NCBI RefSeq assembly: GCF_001592085.1
Contig: NZ_BCWD01000018.1
Span: 1 to 47,659 of the forward strand
DNA: 47,659 bases
Source: Levilactobacillus senmaizukei DSM 21775 = NBRC 103853
GTDB taxonomy: Bacteria > Bacillota > Bacilli > Lactobacillales > Lactobacillaceae
Direction: 5' to 3'
Below, piece after piece: positions 7,820 to 15,885 of the stretch; positions within the stretch are counted from its first letter, which is position 1, and each line of letters starts with the position of its first letter. The notes beneath the pieces were generated by a model, which was not told the DNA's origin, ran no database searches, and saw only the letters and a list, made by a program, of their open reading frames with translations. The position numbers and the translations under genes were made by a program.

Positions 7820-8227
7820 TTAATCGACCATCCGCCAGGCTCCTTCATCGGCCTTCGAAATATCATTCAAGAACTTTAAGACTCGTTTAGCTCGATTGGG
7901 CTGTTGTTCGTTGAGCAGATTCAGCCCCGCACCGGTCACCATTGGTTGACTCAGCCGGAAGTTGCCTTCATCCGTTTCTCCTGTTGCAAAGGCCATTACG
8001 GTTTCACCGGACTCAATCTGCGTGGTCAGGAAGAACATGGTGAAGTCATCATCGTCCATCATGTAAGCCGGCATGGCCCAGATATTGGGGGCAATCTCTT
8101 GCATCTCCCCCGTGCCGGTCCCATCGAGAAACTTAAACTCCTTGTGGTTGGCCTGAGTAACGGGCTCCTTCAATACCAGCATCATTTGAGCAAATTCGTC
8201 GTCGCCCATCTGTAGGTTATCTTTCAT
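7820..8227 (-). CDS. Hypothetical protein, 135 residues
   Basis: I do not recognise this protein. It is soluble, acidic and 135 residues long, with mixed alpha/beta character, a run of four Asp around residue 58 (MMDDDDF) and no signal peptide or membrane segment. AAGGAGG lies 9 nt before the ATG, so it is surely translated. It lies 29 bp before the MFS gene on the same strand and may share its transcript. No terminator is seen in the gap between the two. Confidence 0.7.
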   Translation of the reverse strand: MKDNLQMGDDEFAQMMLVLKEPVTQANHKEFKFLDGTGTGEMQEIAPNIWAMPAYMMDDDDFTMFFLTTQIESGETVMAFATGETDEGNFRLSQPMVTGAGLNLLNEQQPNRAKRVLKFLNDISKADEGAWRMVD

Positions 8228-8263
8228 CTTAAATTGCCTCCTTGAATAGATTCATGCTAATCA

Positions 8264-8785
8264 TTATACCAGCGTTGTTTGTAAAATTAAATCACGCTGT
8301 GCATCGCTGCCCAACTGAAAGACATGATCCCCAATCTGTTGGAAGCCCATCCGCTCGTAAAACTTTCGGGCCGGCCGATTGTGTTCCCAGACACCGAGCC
8401 AAATGGTCGTCTTGTGTAACCGCTGAGCCCGCTCAACCGCATGTTGATACAAGGTCCTGCCCAGTCCCTGCCGCTTGTAGGCGGGGAGGATATAGATTCG
8501 CTCAATTTCTAAGGACTGGTTCCCGCAGGGCTCCGATTGCGACGCGTCCCAATTCAGCTTCAAGTAACCGGCAACCTGACCGTCGACTAGAATGAAGTCA
8601 AACGTTGTGGTTGCCTGTGTCAGTTCCTTCGTCAATTGTTGTGAACTATAGGCCGTATCCAAATAGGCGGCCAAGTCTTCGGGAGTGTTCGCCTCACCAA
8701 ACGTATCCGCAAAGGTCTGGCGGCTCACCCGTTGTAAGGTGGCCAAGTCACCCAGCGTACATGGTACAATCTGTGTTGTCATCAT
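8264..8785 (-). CDS. GNAT N-acetyltransferase, PaiA-like
   Basis: This 173-residue protein has the GNAT fold: the acetyl-CoA loop is visible as KRQGLGRTLY (Q/RxxGxG/A motif, around residue 109), followed by a VWEHNRPARKFYERMGF stretch that is typical of motif B. The N-terminal TFADTFGEANTPEDLAAYL resembles the spermidine/spermine acetyltransferase PaiA group, so a polyamine or small-amine substrate is possible but unproved. AAGGAG precedes the ATG by 7 nt. It starts 11 bp after the MarR gene and surely shares its promoter, so MarR probably controls it. Confidence 0.85.
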   Translation of the reverse strand: MMTTQIVPCTLGDLATLQRVSRQTFADTFGEANTPEDLAAYLDTAYSSQQLTKELTQATTTFDFILVDGQVAGYLKLNWDASQSEPCGNQSLEIERIYILPAYKRQGLGRTLYQHAVERAQRLHKTTIWLGVWEHNRPARKFYERMGFQQIGDHVFQLGSDAQRDLILQTTLV

Positions 8786-8796
8786 TAATAAACTCC

Positions 8797-9249
8797 TTAA
8801 TAGTGCCTGGTCTGTCCCTGCTTAACGCGTTCCCAATCTGCTGCGACGTTGCCCGCCACCTGTTCCAGTAAGGTCGCCAATGTGGTCGCTTCCTCGACCG
8901 TCAGCCCCTTTAGGGCCACACCATTCGAGTAGGCATTCTCGCGTTGAACCAACGGATACACGTCAGCCCCTGCCTCGGTAACATAGAGTCGCCGAATCTT
9001 CCGGTTGGTCTCATCCGGTCGTTTTTCAACCAGCCCCTGCTGTTCGAGCTTCTTAACCGACCGGGCAACCGTGGTCCGGTCAACCTTCACCATCGTCGCC
9101 AAGTGGTCCTGAATAATTCCCGGATGCTCGGCAATTCTTGCCAGATAGAGGTACTGGCCCTTGGCCAGCTTGACCTGCTGGAACTCACGATTGGCAATGG
9201 CGTCTAGTGCCCGGTAGATTGACCCAATCGGTCGTAAAATTTCCGTCAT
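8797..9249 (-). CDS. MarR family transcriptional regulator
   Basis: A 150-residue winged helix-turn-helix regulator of the MarR family: a dimerisation helix at the N terminus, recognition helices around residues 50-75 (KVDRTTVARSVKKLEQQGLV) and a wing with the characteristic DETNRKIRRLYVTEAG stretch. The frame opens at 9309, but the ATG at 9249 has GGAGG 9 nt upstream and the operator lies in the excess part. It forms an operon with the GNAT gene and is probably self-repressed through the dyad at 9289-9312. The effector is unknown. Confidence 0.92.
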   Translation of the reverse strand: MTEILRPIGSIYRALDAIANREFQQVKLAKGQYLYLARIAEHPGIIQDHLATMVKVDRTTVARSVKKLEQQGLVEKRPDETNRKIRRLYVTEAGADVYPLVQRENAYSNGVALKGLTVEEATTLATLLEQVAGNVAADWERVKQGQTRHY

Positions 9250-9277
9250 GAGTGACGACCTCCTTTGAATAGTCTCT

Positions 9278-9312
9278 AGTCTATCGCGATTATGTTGTAT
9301 TTGCAACATAAT
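9278..9312 (-). promoter_or_regulatory. marR-GNAT promoter with MarR operator
   Basis: A perfect 9-bp inverted repeat, ATTATGTTG (9289-9297) and CAACATAAT (9304-9312), with a six-base spacer. It overlaps a minus-strand promoter: TTGCAA (9301-9306) as -35, 17-bp spacer, TAGACT (complement of 9278-9283) as -10. Overlap of -35 and spacer fits autorepression by the MarR protein. Confidence 0.8.
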
Positions 9313-9321
9313 TAAGCGAAC

Positions 9322-9351
9322 AAAAAAAGGCCTCTCCTAATCAAGAGGCCT
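9322..9351 (-). terminator. Intrinsic terminator of second GNAT gene
   Basis: AGGCCTCT (9328-9335) pairs with AGAGGCCT (9344-9351); on the minus strand seven T residues follow (9322-9328). It lies between the GNAT stop and the marR operator, insulating the two units. Confidence 0.88.
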
Positions 9352-9363
9352 CTGCATTAGTCA

Positions 9364-9951
9364 TTAATTAGCGATACTGATTGGTTTCCCAATCTCCAGT
9401 TGCATGTGGTAGTAATTGTGATCGCCAACCACTTGGGTTCCAACAACTTCATAGCCCATCCGTTCATACAAACGCATAGCGCCAGGATTCTCGAAGTCTA
9501 CGATCAGTCCAATTACTGACTGTCGGTCACGCCGGGCATAGACGGGTAAGGCCCGCAACAATTGGCGGCCAATTCCCTTGCCCTGCTGAGCAGGGTCTAC
9601 TGCCAGTGAATCCAAGTACCATTCACCAGCTGCTGTTTCCGGTTCAGATTCCAGCGGTTCGTCGAACGCTTCACTCTGCGCCGTAAGGCGTGTAATGACA
9701 TCATCCACGATGTCTTGTCGTTCGCCAGGATAACCAAAGGCTACCCCAACAACTTGGCCATCGGCCTCGGCCACCACCGTGGTTGCCGCACCGGACAAGT
9801 ATGTCCGGGTACGGTACGCCGCCGTGATGACCTTCAATAAATCGGGGCCTGGAACGTCTTCCAGGTCAGTCAACTCCATCTCATCATAGATCAAGTTCAT
9901 CAACGGTGCTATCTGAGGCGCATCCGCTGGTCGAGCTTCACGAATTATCAC
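9364..9951 (-). CDS. GNAT N-acetyltransferase
   Basis: A 195-residue GNAT protein with an intact acetyl-CoA site: the beta4 strand EWYLDSLAVDP is followed by AQQGKGIGRQLL (around residues 121-133), the canonical QxxGxG loop, and then LYERMGYEVVG as motif B. The start is GTG (9951), supported by GGAGG 7 nt upstream. It is transcribed alone from a good promoter (9982-10010) and ends at its own terminator. The substrate cannot be predicted. The protein at 26117 looks like a distant relative with a spoiled cofactor loop. Confidence 0.87.
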   Translation of the reverse strand: MIIREARPADAPQIAPLMNLIYDEMELTDLEDVPGPDLLKVITAAYRTRTYLSGAATTVVAEADGQVVGVAFGYPGERQDIVDDVITRLTAQSEAFDEPLESEPETAAGEWYLDSLAVDPAQQGKGIGRQLLRALPVYARRDRQSVIGLIVDFENPGAMRLYERMGYEVVGTQVVGDHNYYHMQLEIGKPISIAN

Positions 9952-9981
9952 AAAAAATCCTCCATTTCTAGTTCACTCACT

Positions 9982-10010
9982 AGATTACCGGAGGATGTCA
10001 TGCTTGTCAA
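9982..10010 (-). promoter_or_regulatory. Promoter of GNAT gene
   Basis: Minus strand: TTGACA (complement of 10005-10010), 17-bp spacer, TAATCT (complement of 9982-9987), about 31 bp before the GTG start. Confidence 0.75.
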
Positions 10011-10080
10011 TGAATATGATTACCGTGACGCGTGGATTGCAACCCGTTGTCCAAAGTGCAGGCCAACGAGAAAGAGGACA

Positions 10081-10863
10081 CTAGCTGTGATCCATGTTCT
10101 CATGGTGAGACTCCCTTCGTTTCGTCGAATCACCGTCAGTGGCCGCTGCCGCCTCCCGTAATTCTACTAATTCTTGTCGAATTTCACCTAAAATTTCTAA
10201 CTGAAACCGTTCAATTTCCATTGTATGCGGAACCTGATTCTGAGCCAGGTGATCAACCTTGGCATGGAGCAACCGTAACTCATGCTCCGATTTCAGATTA
10301 ACATGGTAGTCATTTTCGGCCATCATGCGGTCCCGGTCCGCGGAGCGGTTCTGACTCATCATAATAATGGGCGCCTGAATCGCTGCTACACAGCTTAACA
10401 CTAAGTTAAGCAGAATAAAAGGATAGTTGTCAAAGTTGACGCCAAACATATGGAGTCCGTTAATAATCATCCAACTAATCAGAACAAACATAAAAATAAA
10501 GATGAACCCCCAAGATCCCCCAAACCGGGCAACGTCGTCCGACACCTTCTGACCAAACGTTAAACTTTCGGTCAGGCTCTCATTAACGTCAATGATATCG
10601 TAGTCGTCACTCTGTAGGGCCTTGGTGAGCTTGTGATTAATTTTCCGAGTTTGCTTCAAATCGGCGTTGATCATGGCATCGACATGTTCTAAGCGATACT
10701 TTAACAGGTGATGGCCGCAGATATAATCGGTGGTATGACTCTGGGGAAACTCCCGTTTAATTCGATTGCGCAGGCCCGCCTCTAATTCCGACAACTGCAG
10801 ACTAGATTCCAACGAAACAGGTTGTCCATCAACTAGACAAACCAGTGATTCTTTTTCAGCCAT
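10081..10863 (-). CDS. DUF1003 domain-containing membrane protein
   Basis: A 260-residue protein with the DUF1003 pattern: a cytoplasmic N-terminal part, then FGGSWGFI leading into the first membrane segment (about 114-134), a short loop, the second segment within NYPFILLNLVLSCVAAIQAP (about 147-166) and IMMSQNRSADRDR, followed by a C-terminal amphipathic helix with coiled-coil look (about 185-240). DUF1003 proteins have no settled function. The ribosome site is a run of six G 9 nt before the ATG. It is the last gene of a three-gene unit with the RluA-type and GcvH-like genes, 14 bp after the former. No clear terminator follows. Confidence 0.85.
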   Translation of the reverse strand: MAEKESLVCLVDGQPVSLESSLQLSELEAGLRNRIKREFPQSHTTDYICGHHLLKYRLEHVDAMINADLKQTRKINHKLTKALQSDDYDIIDVNESLTESLTFGQKVSDDVARFGGSWGFIFIFMFVLISWMIINGLHMFGVNFDNYPFILLNLVLSCVAAIQAPIIMMSQNRSADRDRMMAENDYHVNLKSEHELRLLHAKVDHLAQNQVPHTMEIERFQLEILGEIRQELVELREAAAATDGDSTKRRESHHENMDHS

Positions 10864-10877
10864 CTGATATTGCCCCC

Positions 10878-11765
10878 CTAATTGGCTTTAAGTGTTATCA
10901 ACAACTGTTTGAGGTCTTCAGGCAATGGACTCACAAATTCGCGGGGCGTCTGATCGAAGGGATCGGTAAACGCCAGTCGCTGAGCATGTAGCGCCTGGCG
11001 GGTTAACCCCGCCACCTCGGGACCACCGTACAGGGCATCCCCGATTAAGGGATGGTCCAAGGCCGCGAAGTGGGCGCGGATCTGGTGGGTCCGGCCGGTA
11101 TGAAGTTGTACCCGGACGACCGTTGCCGTAGCAAAACGCTCGGTCACCCAATACTCCGTCACGGCCCGGCGACCAGCCGGCGATACCATTTGATTATAAC
11201 CGCCCGGATCGCTGGCCAATGGCTGGTCAATGATGTCATGGTCCCGTTTCAATTGACCGGCAACCATGGCTAGGTACTCCTTGTGCACACGATGATCCGC
11301 CTGCAGCTGACTGGCCAGACTGTTGGCCAGCCGATGCCGCGCCACCCAGACCACACCACTAGTGAAGCGGTCCAACCGCGTCACAATATGGGGGCGCAAG
11401 TCCGCACTACCCTGGGCTGCCCAATGGCCTTTAATCCGATTAACCAACGTATCTTCACGATTGGCCGGACCCGGAACAACGTTCAGTCCTGCCGGTTTGT
11501 TCACGATTAACCAATCACGATTCTCAAACAAGACCGCGATCGGCTTCTCACTGGTCGCAACCGTGGGGTCACTCTCCTCGGCAGGCAGGTTAATCGTCAC
11601 CCGATCACCCACCTGTAAATCAACAGCGGCCGTTGCCGGTCGATCATTGACACGAATCGAACCCGCCGTCTTCAGATCACTGAAGACCCGGTGGCTAATG
11701 CCCTGTTGTGTTAAGAACCGCTTTAAACTCGTCACGGGTGCCGTTACCGGCCAACTTAACTCCAT
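10878..11765 (-). CDS. RluA family RNA pseudouridine synthase
   Basis: This 295-residue enzyme converts uridine to pseudouridine in structured RNA, probably rRNA or tRNA. It has an N-terminal S4-like RNA-binding part (about 10-60) and a catalytic domain. The catalytic aspartate is D132 in the RLDRFTSG motif, where the usual first histidine of HRLDR is replaced by threonine. HTGRTHQIRAHF, the second family motif, lies near residue 222. AAGGAGA precedes the ATG by about 9 nt. It is the middle gene of the GcvH-like/RluA/DUF1003 unit. The target site cannot be read from sequence, so I give no rlu letter. Confidence 0.92.
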   Translation of the reverse strand: MELSWPVTAPVTSLKRFLTQQGISHRVFSDLKTAGSIRVNDRPATAAVDLQVGDRVTINLPAEESDPTVATSEKPIAVLFENRDWLIVNKPAGLNVVPGPANREDTLVNRIKGHWAAQGSADLRPHIVTRLDRFTSGVVWVARHRLANSLASQLQADHRVHKEYLAMVAGQLKRDHDIIDQPLASDPGGYNQMVSPAGRRAVTEYWVTERFATATVVRVQLHTGRTHQIRAHFAALDHPLIGDALYGGPEVAGLTRQALHAQRLAFTDPFDQTPREFVSPLPEDLKQLLITLKAN

Positions 11766-11780
11766 TACCCAATCTCTCCT

Positions 11781-12098
11781 TTAATCAACGACCAGATCAA
11801 CCATCCAGTCCAATTGATCATTGTGTTGGTTTAAATACTCCGGATGCGCCATTAACTCTGGGTTAATGGCCGCAATCTTTCCGGCAAACGGAAAACGGAG
11901 GGTCAAGGACTCCTGCTCACCGGTAACAATCATCAGGGGGTCGCCGAGTAAGACACGACCAGCGGGCTTCAACCACTCAATTTCCTTGACGGCTCCCACC
12001 ATTTCCCGGCCGTCATCGGCAAAGCCGATCCGGACCATATCTTCCGCGTGCGGTGTTAACCAAAGAGCATCTGCACTGGCTTCCAAACGATCAATCAT
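11781..12098 (-). CDS. GcvH-like protein lacking lipoyl lysine
   Basis: A 105-residue protein that resembles the lipoyl-like fold of glycine cleavage H protein. From GDPLMIV (residues 52-58) to FPFAGKI (69-75) it aligns without gaps to the H-protein hairpin, but the position of the lipoylated lysine holds glutamine (Q62). It is also shorter than the usual 125 or so residues. No other glycine cleavage gene is in the window. The ATG at 12098 has AAGGGG 8 nt upstream; an in-frame GTG at 12107 overlaps that site. It leads an operon with a pseudouridine synthase (15-bp gap) and a DUF1003 gene. A role in one-carbon metabolism is therefore unlikely; its role is unknown. Confidence 0.75.
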   Translation of the reverse strand: MIDRLEASADALWLTPHAEDMVRIGFADDGREMVGAVKEIEWLKPAGRVLLGDPLMIVTGEQESLTLRFPFAGKIAAINPELMAHPEYLNQHNDQLDWMVDLVVD

Positions 12099-12201
12099 CC
12101 TGGTCACCCCTTCAATAAAGTCTGTTTATCAATCAATAACCATTTTACCATAGGCTCCGAATTCACGGGATTTATTTTCCCCGTTCCCTAGCCAAAACCG
12201 T

Positions 12202-12207
12202 TATAAT
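12202..12207 (+). promoter_or_regulatory. -10 box of small membrane protein gene
   Basis: A perfect TATAAT lies 27 bp before the ATG at 12234. No good -35 box is present at the right distance, so the promoter may need an activator or be weak. Confidence 0.5.
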
Positions 12208-12233
12208 GAGACTATTAAAAGGGGGAGATTGCC

Positions 12234-12419
12234 ATGATGAAACCAGGTTATTTGAACGGGGGACTCATTCTCATCGCCGGCATTGCACTACTAATCTTTT
12301 TGATTTTAAAATTGATTCCCAACACCACTCACGACAAGGATACCACCGCTCTATTGGTGATCTTTACCGTCGTAGCCTTGGGGATTATCGGCATGGGCAG
12401 TTGGATTTGCTGGAGCTAA
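12234..12419 (+). CDS. Small two-segment membrane protein
   Basis: A 61-residue protein with two hydrophobic helices (about 7-27 and 40-58) joined by a short charged loop (THDKDTT). It is probably an integral membrane hairpin with both ends on the same side. GGGGGAG lies 6 nt before the ATG and a terminator follows, so it is a complete one-gene unit. I do not recognise the family. Its size and layout recall small stress-related membrane proteins, but that is not evidence of function. Confidence 0.65.
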   Translation: MMKPGYLNGGLILIAGIALLIFLILKLIPNTTHDKDTTALLVIFTVVALGIIGMGSWICWS

Positions 12420-12446
12420 ACGTTTCACCAGGTGAATAGACACACT

Positions 12447-12480
12447 AAGGGCGAGTGACAACTGTCACCCACCCTTTTTA
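12447..12480 (+). terminator. Terminator between small membrane gene and recQ
   Basis: An imperfect stem (12449-12459 with 12464-12474, 9 of 11 positions paired) ends in TTTTT on the plus strand. It separates the small membrane gene from convergent recQ. Confidence 0.7.
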
Positions 12481-12481
12481 A

Positions 12482-14254
12482 TTACGCCTGTTTATTTGCA
12501 CGAATCACAGCCATGAAGGCCGCACCATACTTGGTAAGCTTACTTAACCCAACCCCCTTAACCGTCAGGAAGGCGTCGTCATCCGTTGGCATGATTTCAC
12601 ACATTGCCTTCAGTGACTGATCGGAGAAGATCACGAATGGCGGCACGTGTTGCTCTTCCGCCAAATCATGCCGAACCGCTCGTAATTCTTGGAAAAGTCC
12701 ATCGTCAACTGGTGCCAGTCGCTGCACGCGTTGGGCCATCTTACGATAGACTTTGGTCTCCCCTTTCAGGACCTGGGCACCAGTGGTGGACACATGCAGC
12801 GTGGGGTATTGACCCCCAATCGCTTGAAGATACCCGCCTGCCGTCAAGAAATCGATCAATGTGGTCAGCGTCTTCTGACTAGTTCCTCGCATGATGCCGT
12901 AGGTTGACAGATCGCTCAGATTATTGTCACGAATCCGCTGGTTATTCGCGCCCGCCAGGACCTGAGCCACCACACCCTTGCCGAACCGCGATCGCAACCG
13001 CACCACGCACGACAAGATCTTCTGGGCTTCCACGGTGATATCCTGCGCCTGTCGGTGGTCCTGACAATTACTGCAACGACCACAAGGCTCCGAGTCCTCA
13101 CCAAAGTACTTCAGAATGAATTGTTGCAGACAATCTTGGGTATTCGCGTATTGACTCATCATCTGCAACTTCACATACGCCTGCTGCCGGTGTGCATCGT
13201 CCATCTCCGATTGATCAATGAAGAAGTGTTGAATCTGCAAGTCGGCCGCATGAAACAGCAGAATGGCCTCACTGGGCAAGCCATCCCGGCCAGCCCGGCC
13301 AGCCTCCTGGTAGTATGCCTCCAAGGTCCCCGGTACTTGAGCATGAATCACAAACCGTACGTTACTCTTGTCAATCCCCATCCCAAAAGCATTGGTAGCC
13401 ACCATGACCTGAACTCGGTCATACAGAAAGTCTTCCTGGTTCTGTTGGCGGACCACATCATCGAGGCCCGCATGGTAGGCTGCCGCCTTAATATGGTGTC
13501 CCGTCAACAGCTTGGTCAGCCGCGTCACTTCCTTACGCGTACTAGCATAGATAATCCCAGTCTCCCCTTGATTGACCTCTAAATAGTCCAGGATGTAGCG
13601 GTCCGTATCCTGATCCTTGACCACCGTCAAGTCCAGATTGTCACGGGCAAAGCCGGTGTTGACCTCGTTTTGGGGATCAATTTGTAATTGCTGGCAGATG
13701 TCTCGGGCCACCTGTTCCGTTGCCGTCGCCGTCAACGCCAAGACCTGTGGGTGCGTTGGCAACTGTTCAATCGCCGTACTCAGCGCGAGATAACTTGGTC
13801 GAAAGTCGTGGCCCCACTGGGAAATACAGTGCGCCTCGTCGACAGCCAGTAGATCAATCGGTAGTTGCGCCAACGCCTGAATAAACCCCGCTGAGTCAAG
13901 TCGTTCCGGGGCAACATACAGCAATCGATAATCCCCGCGCCGTAATGCGCTCAGACGGTCTTGAATATCCGGCCACTCGAGGGAACTGTTGATAAAGGTC
14001 GCCGGGATGCCACTGTCGTTCAAGGCATCGACTTGATCCTTCATCAACGAGATCAGGGGCGATACCACCACCGTGATCCCATCGAATAGCATGGCAGGAA
14101 TCTGATAACACAGGGACTTCCCGCCCCCAGTTGGCATAATCGCCAGGCTATTATCGCCGGCTAAAACATGTTCCAAGACCAATCGTTGCCCAGGTCGAAA
14201 ATCATCAAAGCCGAAATTTTTCTTCAATACTTGTTGGGCCGCCGTTAGATCCAT
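12482..14254 (-). CDS. recQ: ATP-dependent DNA helicase RecQ
   Basis: A 590-residue 3'-5' superfamily 2 DNA helicase used in recombinational repair and fork rescue. The domains are all visible: Walker A in MPTGGGKSLCYQ (about 39-50), DEAH box as VDEAHCISQWGHD (about 141-153), motif III TATAT, motif VI QEAGRAGRDG (about 312-321), the RecQ zinc site with four cysteines around residues 370-395 (CLQQF, then CGRCSNC), a winged helix, and a C-terminal HRDC domain (about 515-585). AAGGAG lies 8 nt before the ATG. It is a single-gene unit with its own promoter at 14285-14313. Confidence 0.96.
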   Translation of the reverse strand: MDLTAAQQVLKKNFGFDDFRPGQRLVLEHVLAGDNSLAIMPTGGGKSLCYQIPAMLFDGITVVVSPLISLMKDQVDALNDSGIPATFINSSLEWPDIQDRLSALRRGDYRLLYVAPERLDSAGFIQALAQLPIDLLAVDEAHCISQWGHDFRPSYLALSTAIEQLPTHPQVLALTATATEQVARDICQQLQIDPQNEVNTGFARDNLDLTVVKDQDTDRYILDYLEVNQGETGIIYASTRKEVTRLTKLLTGHHIKAAAYHAGLDDVVRQQNQEDFLYDRVQVMVATNAFGMGIDKSNVRFVIHAQVPGTLEAYYQEAGRAGRDGLPSEAILLFHAADLQIQHFFIDQSEMDDAHRQQAYVKLQMMSQYANTQDCLQQFILKYFGEDSEPCGRCSNCQDHRQAQDITVEAQKILSCVVRLRSRFGKGVVAQVLAGANNQRIRDNNLSDLSTYGIMRGTSQKTLTTLIDFLTAGGYLQAIGGQYPTLHVSTTGAQVLKGETKVYRKMAQRVQRLAPVDDGLFQELRAVRHDLAEEQHVPPFVIFSDQSLKAMCEIMPTDDDAFLTVKGVGLSKLTKYGAAFMAVIRANKQA

Positions 14255-14284
14255 TGTGTTTACTCCTTAATAGTCAGTGTGTCC

Positions 14285-14313
14285 ATTCTAATAGGAAAAC
14301 TTGTTCGTGACAA
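14285..14313 (-). promoter_or_regulatory. recQ promoter
   Basis: Minus strand: TTGTCA (complement of 14308-14313), 17-bp spacer, TAGAAT (complement of 14285-14290), about 30 bp before the recQ start. Confidence 0.7.
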
Positions 14314-14397
14314 CCGAACAGCGCCGGCCGGCGACTTCAAGTCACTGTGGCAGATCATTGATTTCTACCGCATTAGTTTATCCTCATCGTTCTTTAA

Positions 14398-14406
14398 TGC
14401 TATAAT
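14398..14406 (+). promoter_or_regulatory. Extended -10 promoter of pepD
   Basis: TGCTATAAT, an extended -10 element with a perfect TATAAT, lies 29 bp before the ATG. The -35 region is poor, as is usual for extended -10 promoters. Confidence 0.7.
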
Positions 14407-14435
14407 ATTAATCAACAAAAGGAGTGATTGTATTC

Positions 14436-15836
14436 ATGAAAAAAGCTATCAAAGGTTCATGTACCACTATCCTCGTTGGTAAGAAAGCCTCCCTCGACGG
14501 ATCAACCATTATTTCCCGAAATGATGACGGTCACGAAGCTCTCGACCCAGAACAATTTGTCGTGATTAACCCCGACGATCAACCCCGTGACTACACGGCG
14601 GTTATCAGTGGCGTTAATGTTAAATTACCCGACAATCCCCTGCGCTACACGTCAATTCCTAACTCTGTGTTAACCAATGGTATCTGGCCAGCAGCCGGCA
14701 TTAACAGTGCCAACGTGGCCATGTCCGCTACCGAAACGATTACCACTAACCCCCGCGTCTTGGGCATCGACCCTTACGTTGTTGGTGGAATTGGTGAAGA
14801 AGACCTGGTAACCTTGGTTCTCCCTTACATTCACACCGCGCGTGAAGGGGTTGAACGGATGGGCAGCCTTCTGGAAGAATTTGGGACCTACGAGCCTAAC
14901 GGCATTGGCTTCTCCGATAACGACGAAGTATGGTGGTTAGAAACCATTGGTGGTCATCATTGGGCTGCCAAGCGGATTCCTGACGACGCCTACGTGGTTG
15001 CGCCTAACCGCATGAACATTGACGACTTTGATTTCAACGCCGACGATACCTTAGCTTCCGCCGACTTGGAAGACATGATTGCCAAATATCACTTGAACCC
15101 CGACTTCAACCAAGTCAATCTTCGGCATATCTTCGGGAGTGCTTCTGTGAAAGACACGGTTTACAACAACCCCCGTGCTTGGTTCGGCCAAAAGTACTTC
15201 AATCCTGAAATTGACCAGGATCCCCAAGGCCAAGACTTGCCATTCATTTGCCACGCCAATCGGAAGATTTCCATCGAAGACGTGAAGTTCGTGCTGAGTT
15301 CTCACTACGAAAACACCAAGTACGACCCTTATGGTCACGGATCAGAAGACGATAAGAAACTCTTCCGTCCAATTGGGATCAACCGGAACCATGACGTGCA
15401 CATTCTCCAAATCCGGAACGACGTGCCACAAGCTATCGCCGGAATTCACTGGTTAGCCTTCGGTGCCAACACCTTCAACACGGTCGTACCTTTCTATGCC
15501 AACGTTGAGGACACCCCGGCCGTCTACAAGAACGCTACGAGCACATTTGACTTGAACAACATGTACTGGTTGAGCTGCACCACGGCCCTCCTGGGTGACA
15601 CGGACTACGACCTATACGAAGACTTCCGTAACACCTACGAATTGGAAGCCATGAGTGCCTACCGCAAGATCCAAAACGACACCGATGCCGCCGTTGTTGC
15701 CGGCAAGGATGCCGACTTGGCTCAAGCCAACGAAAATTTAGCTCACGAAGCTTTCACGCGTCAAACCAAGTTACTCGGTGACATGGTCACCTTTGGTTCC
15801 GAACACATGAAGCTCCGTTATAACTTAAACGATTAA
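14436..15836 (+). CDS. pepD: C69 family dipeptidase
   Basis: A 466-residue cytoplasmic dipeptidase of family C69, an N-terminal nucleophile hydrolase. The stretch [17 protein letters not shown] places the nucleophile at Cys9, which should become the N terminus after removal of a short propeptide. These enzymes of lactobacilli cleave a broad range of dipeptides, the last products of peptides taken up by Opp. The ATG (14436) follows AAAGGAG by 12 nt; an upstream in-frame GTG overlaps that site and is not credible. It is transcribed alone between an extended -10 promoter and a strong terminator. Which numbered PepD paralogue it is cannot be told. Confidence 0.92.
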   Translation: MKKAIKGSCTTILVGKKASLDGSTIISRNDDGHEALDPEQFVVINPDDQPRDYTAVISGVNVKLPDNPLRYTSIPNSVLTNGIWPAAGINSANVAMSATETITTNPRVLGIDPYVVGGIGEEDLVTLVLPYIHTAREGVERMGSLLEEFGTYEPNGIGFSDNDEVWWLETIGGHHWAAKRIPDDAYVVAPNRMNIDDFDFNADDTLASADLEDMIAKYHLNPDFNQVNLRHIFGSASVKDTVYNNPRAWFGQKYFNPEIDQDPQGQDLPFICHANRKISIEDVKFVLSSHYENTKYDPYGHGSEDDKKLFRPIGINRNHDVHILQIRNDVPQAIAGIHWLAFGANTFNTVVPFYANVEDTPAVYKNATSTFDLNNMYWLSCTTALLGDTDYDLYEDFRNTYELEAMSAYRKIQNDTDAAVVAGKDADLAQANENLAHEAFTRQTKLLGDMVTFGSEHMKLRYNLND

Positions 15837-15846
15837 TTTCCCATTT

Positions 15847-15883
15847 AAAAAGCGCTGCGAATTAATTTTCGCGGCGCTTTTTT
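15847..15883. terminator. Bidirectional terminator after pepD
   Basis: A 15-bp stem with one wobble (15847-15861 with 15868-15882), flanked by A and T runs, between the convergent pepD and the gene at 15886. It can serve both strands. Confidence 0.88.
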
Positions 15884-15885
15884 GG

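Noticed and set aside
14279-14482. 67-codon plus-strand frame before pepD
   Set aside because: It runs through the recQ and pepD promoters and the pepD ribosome site.
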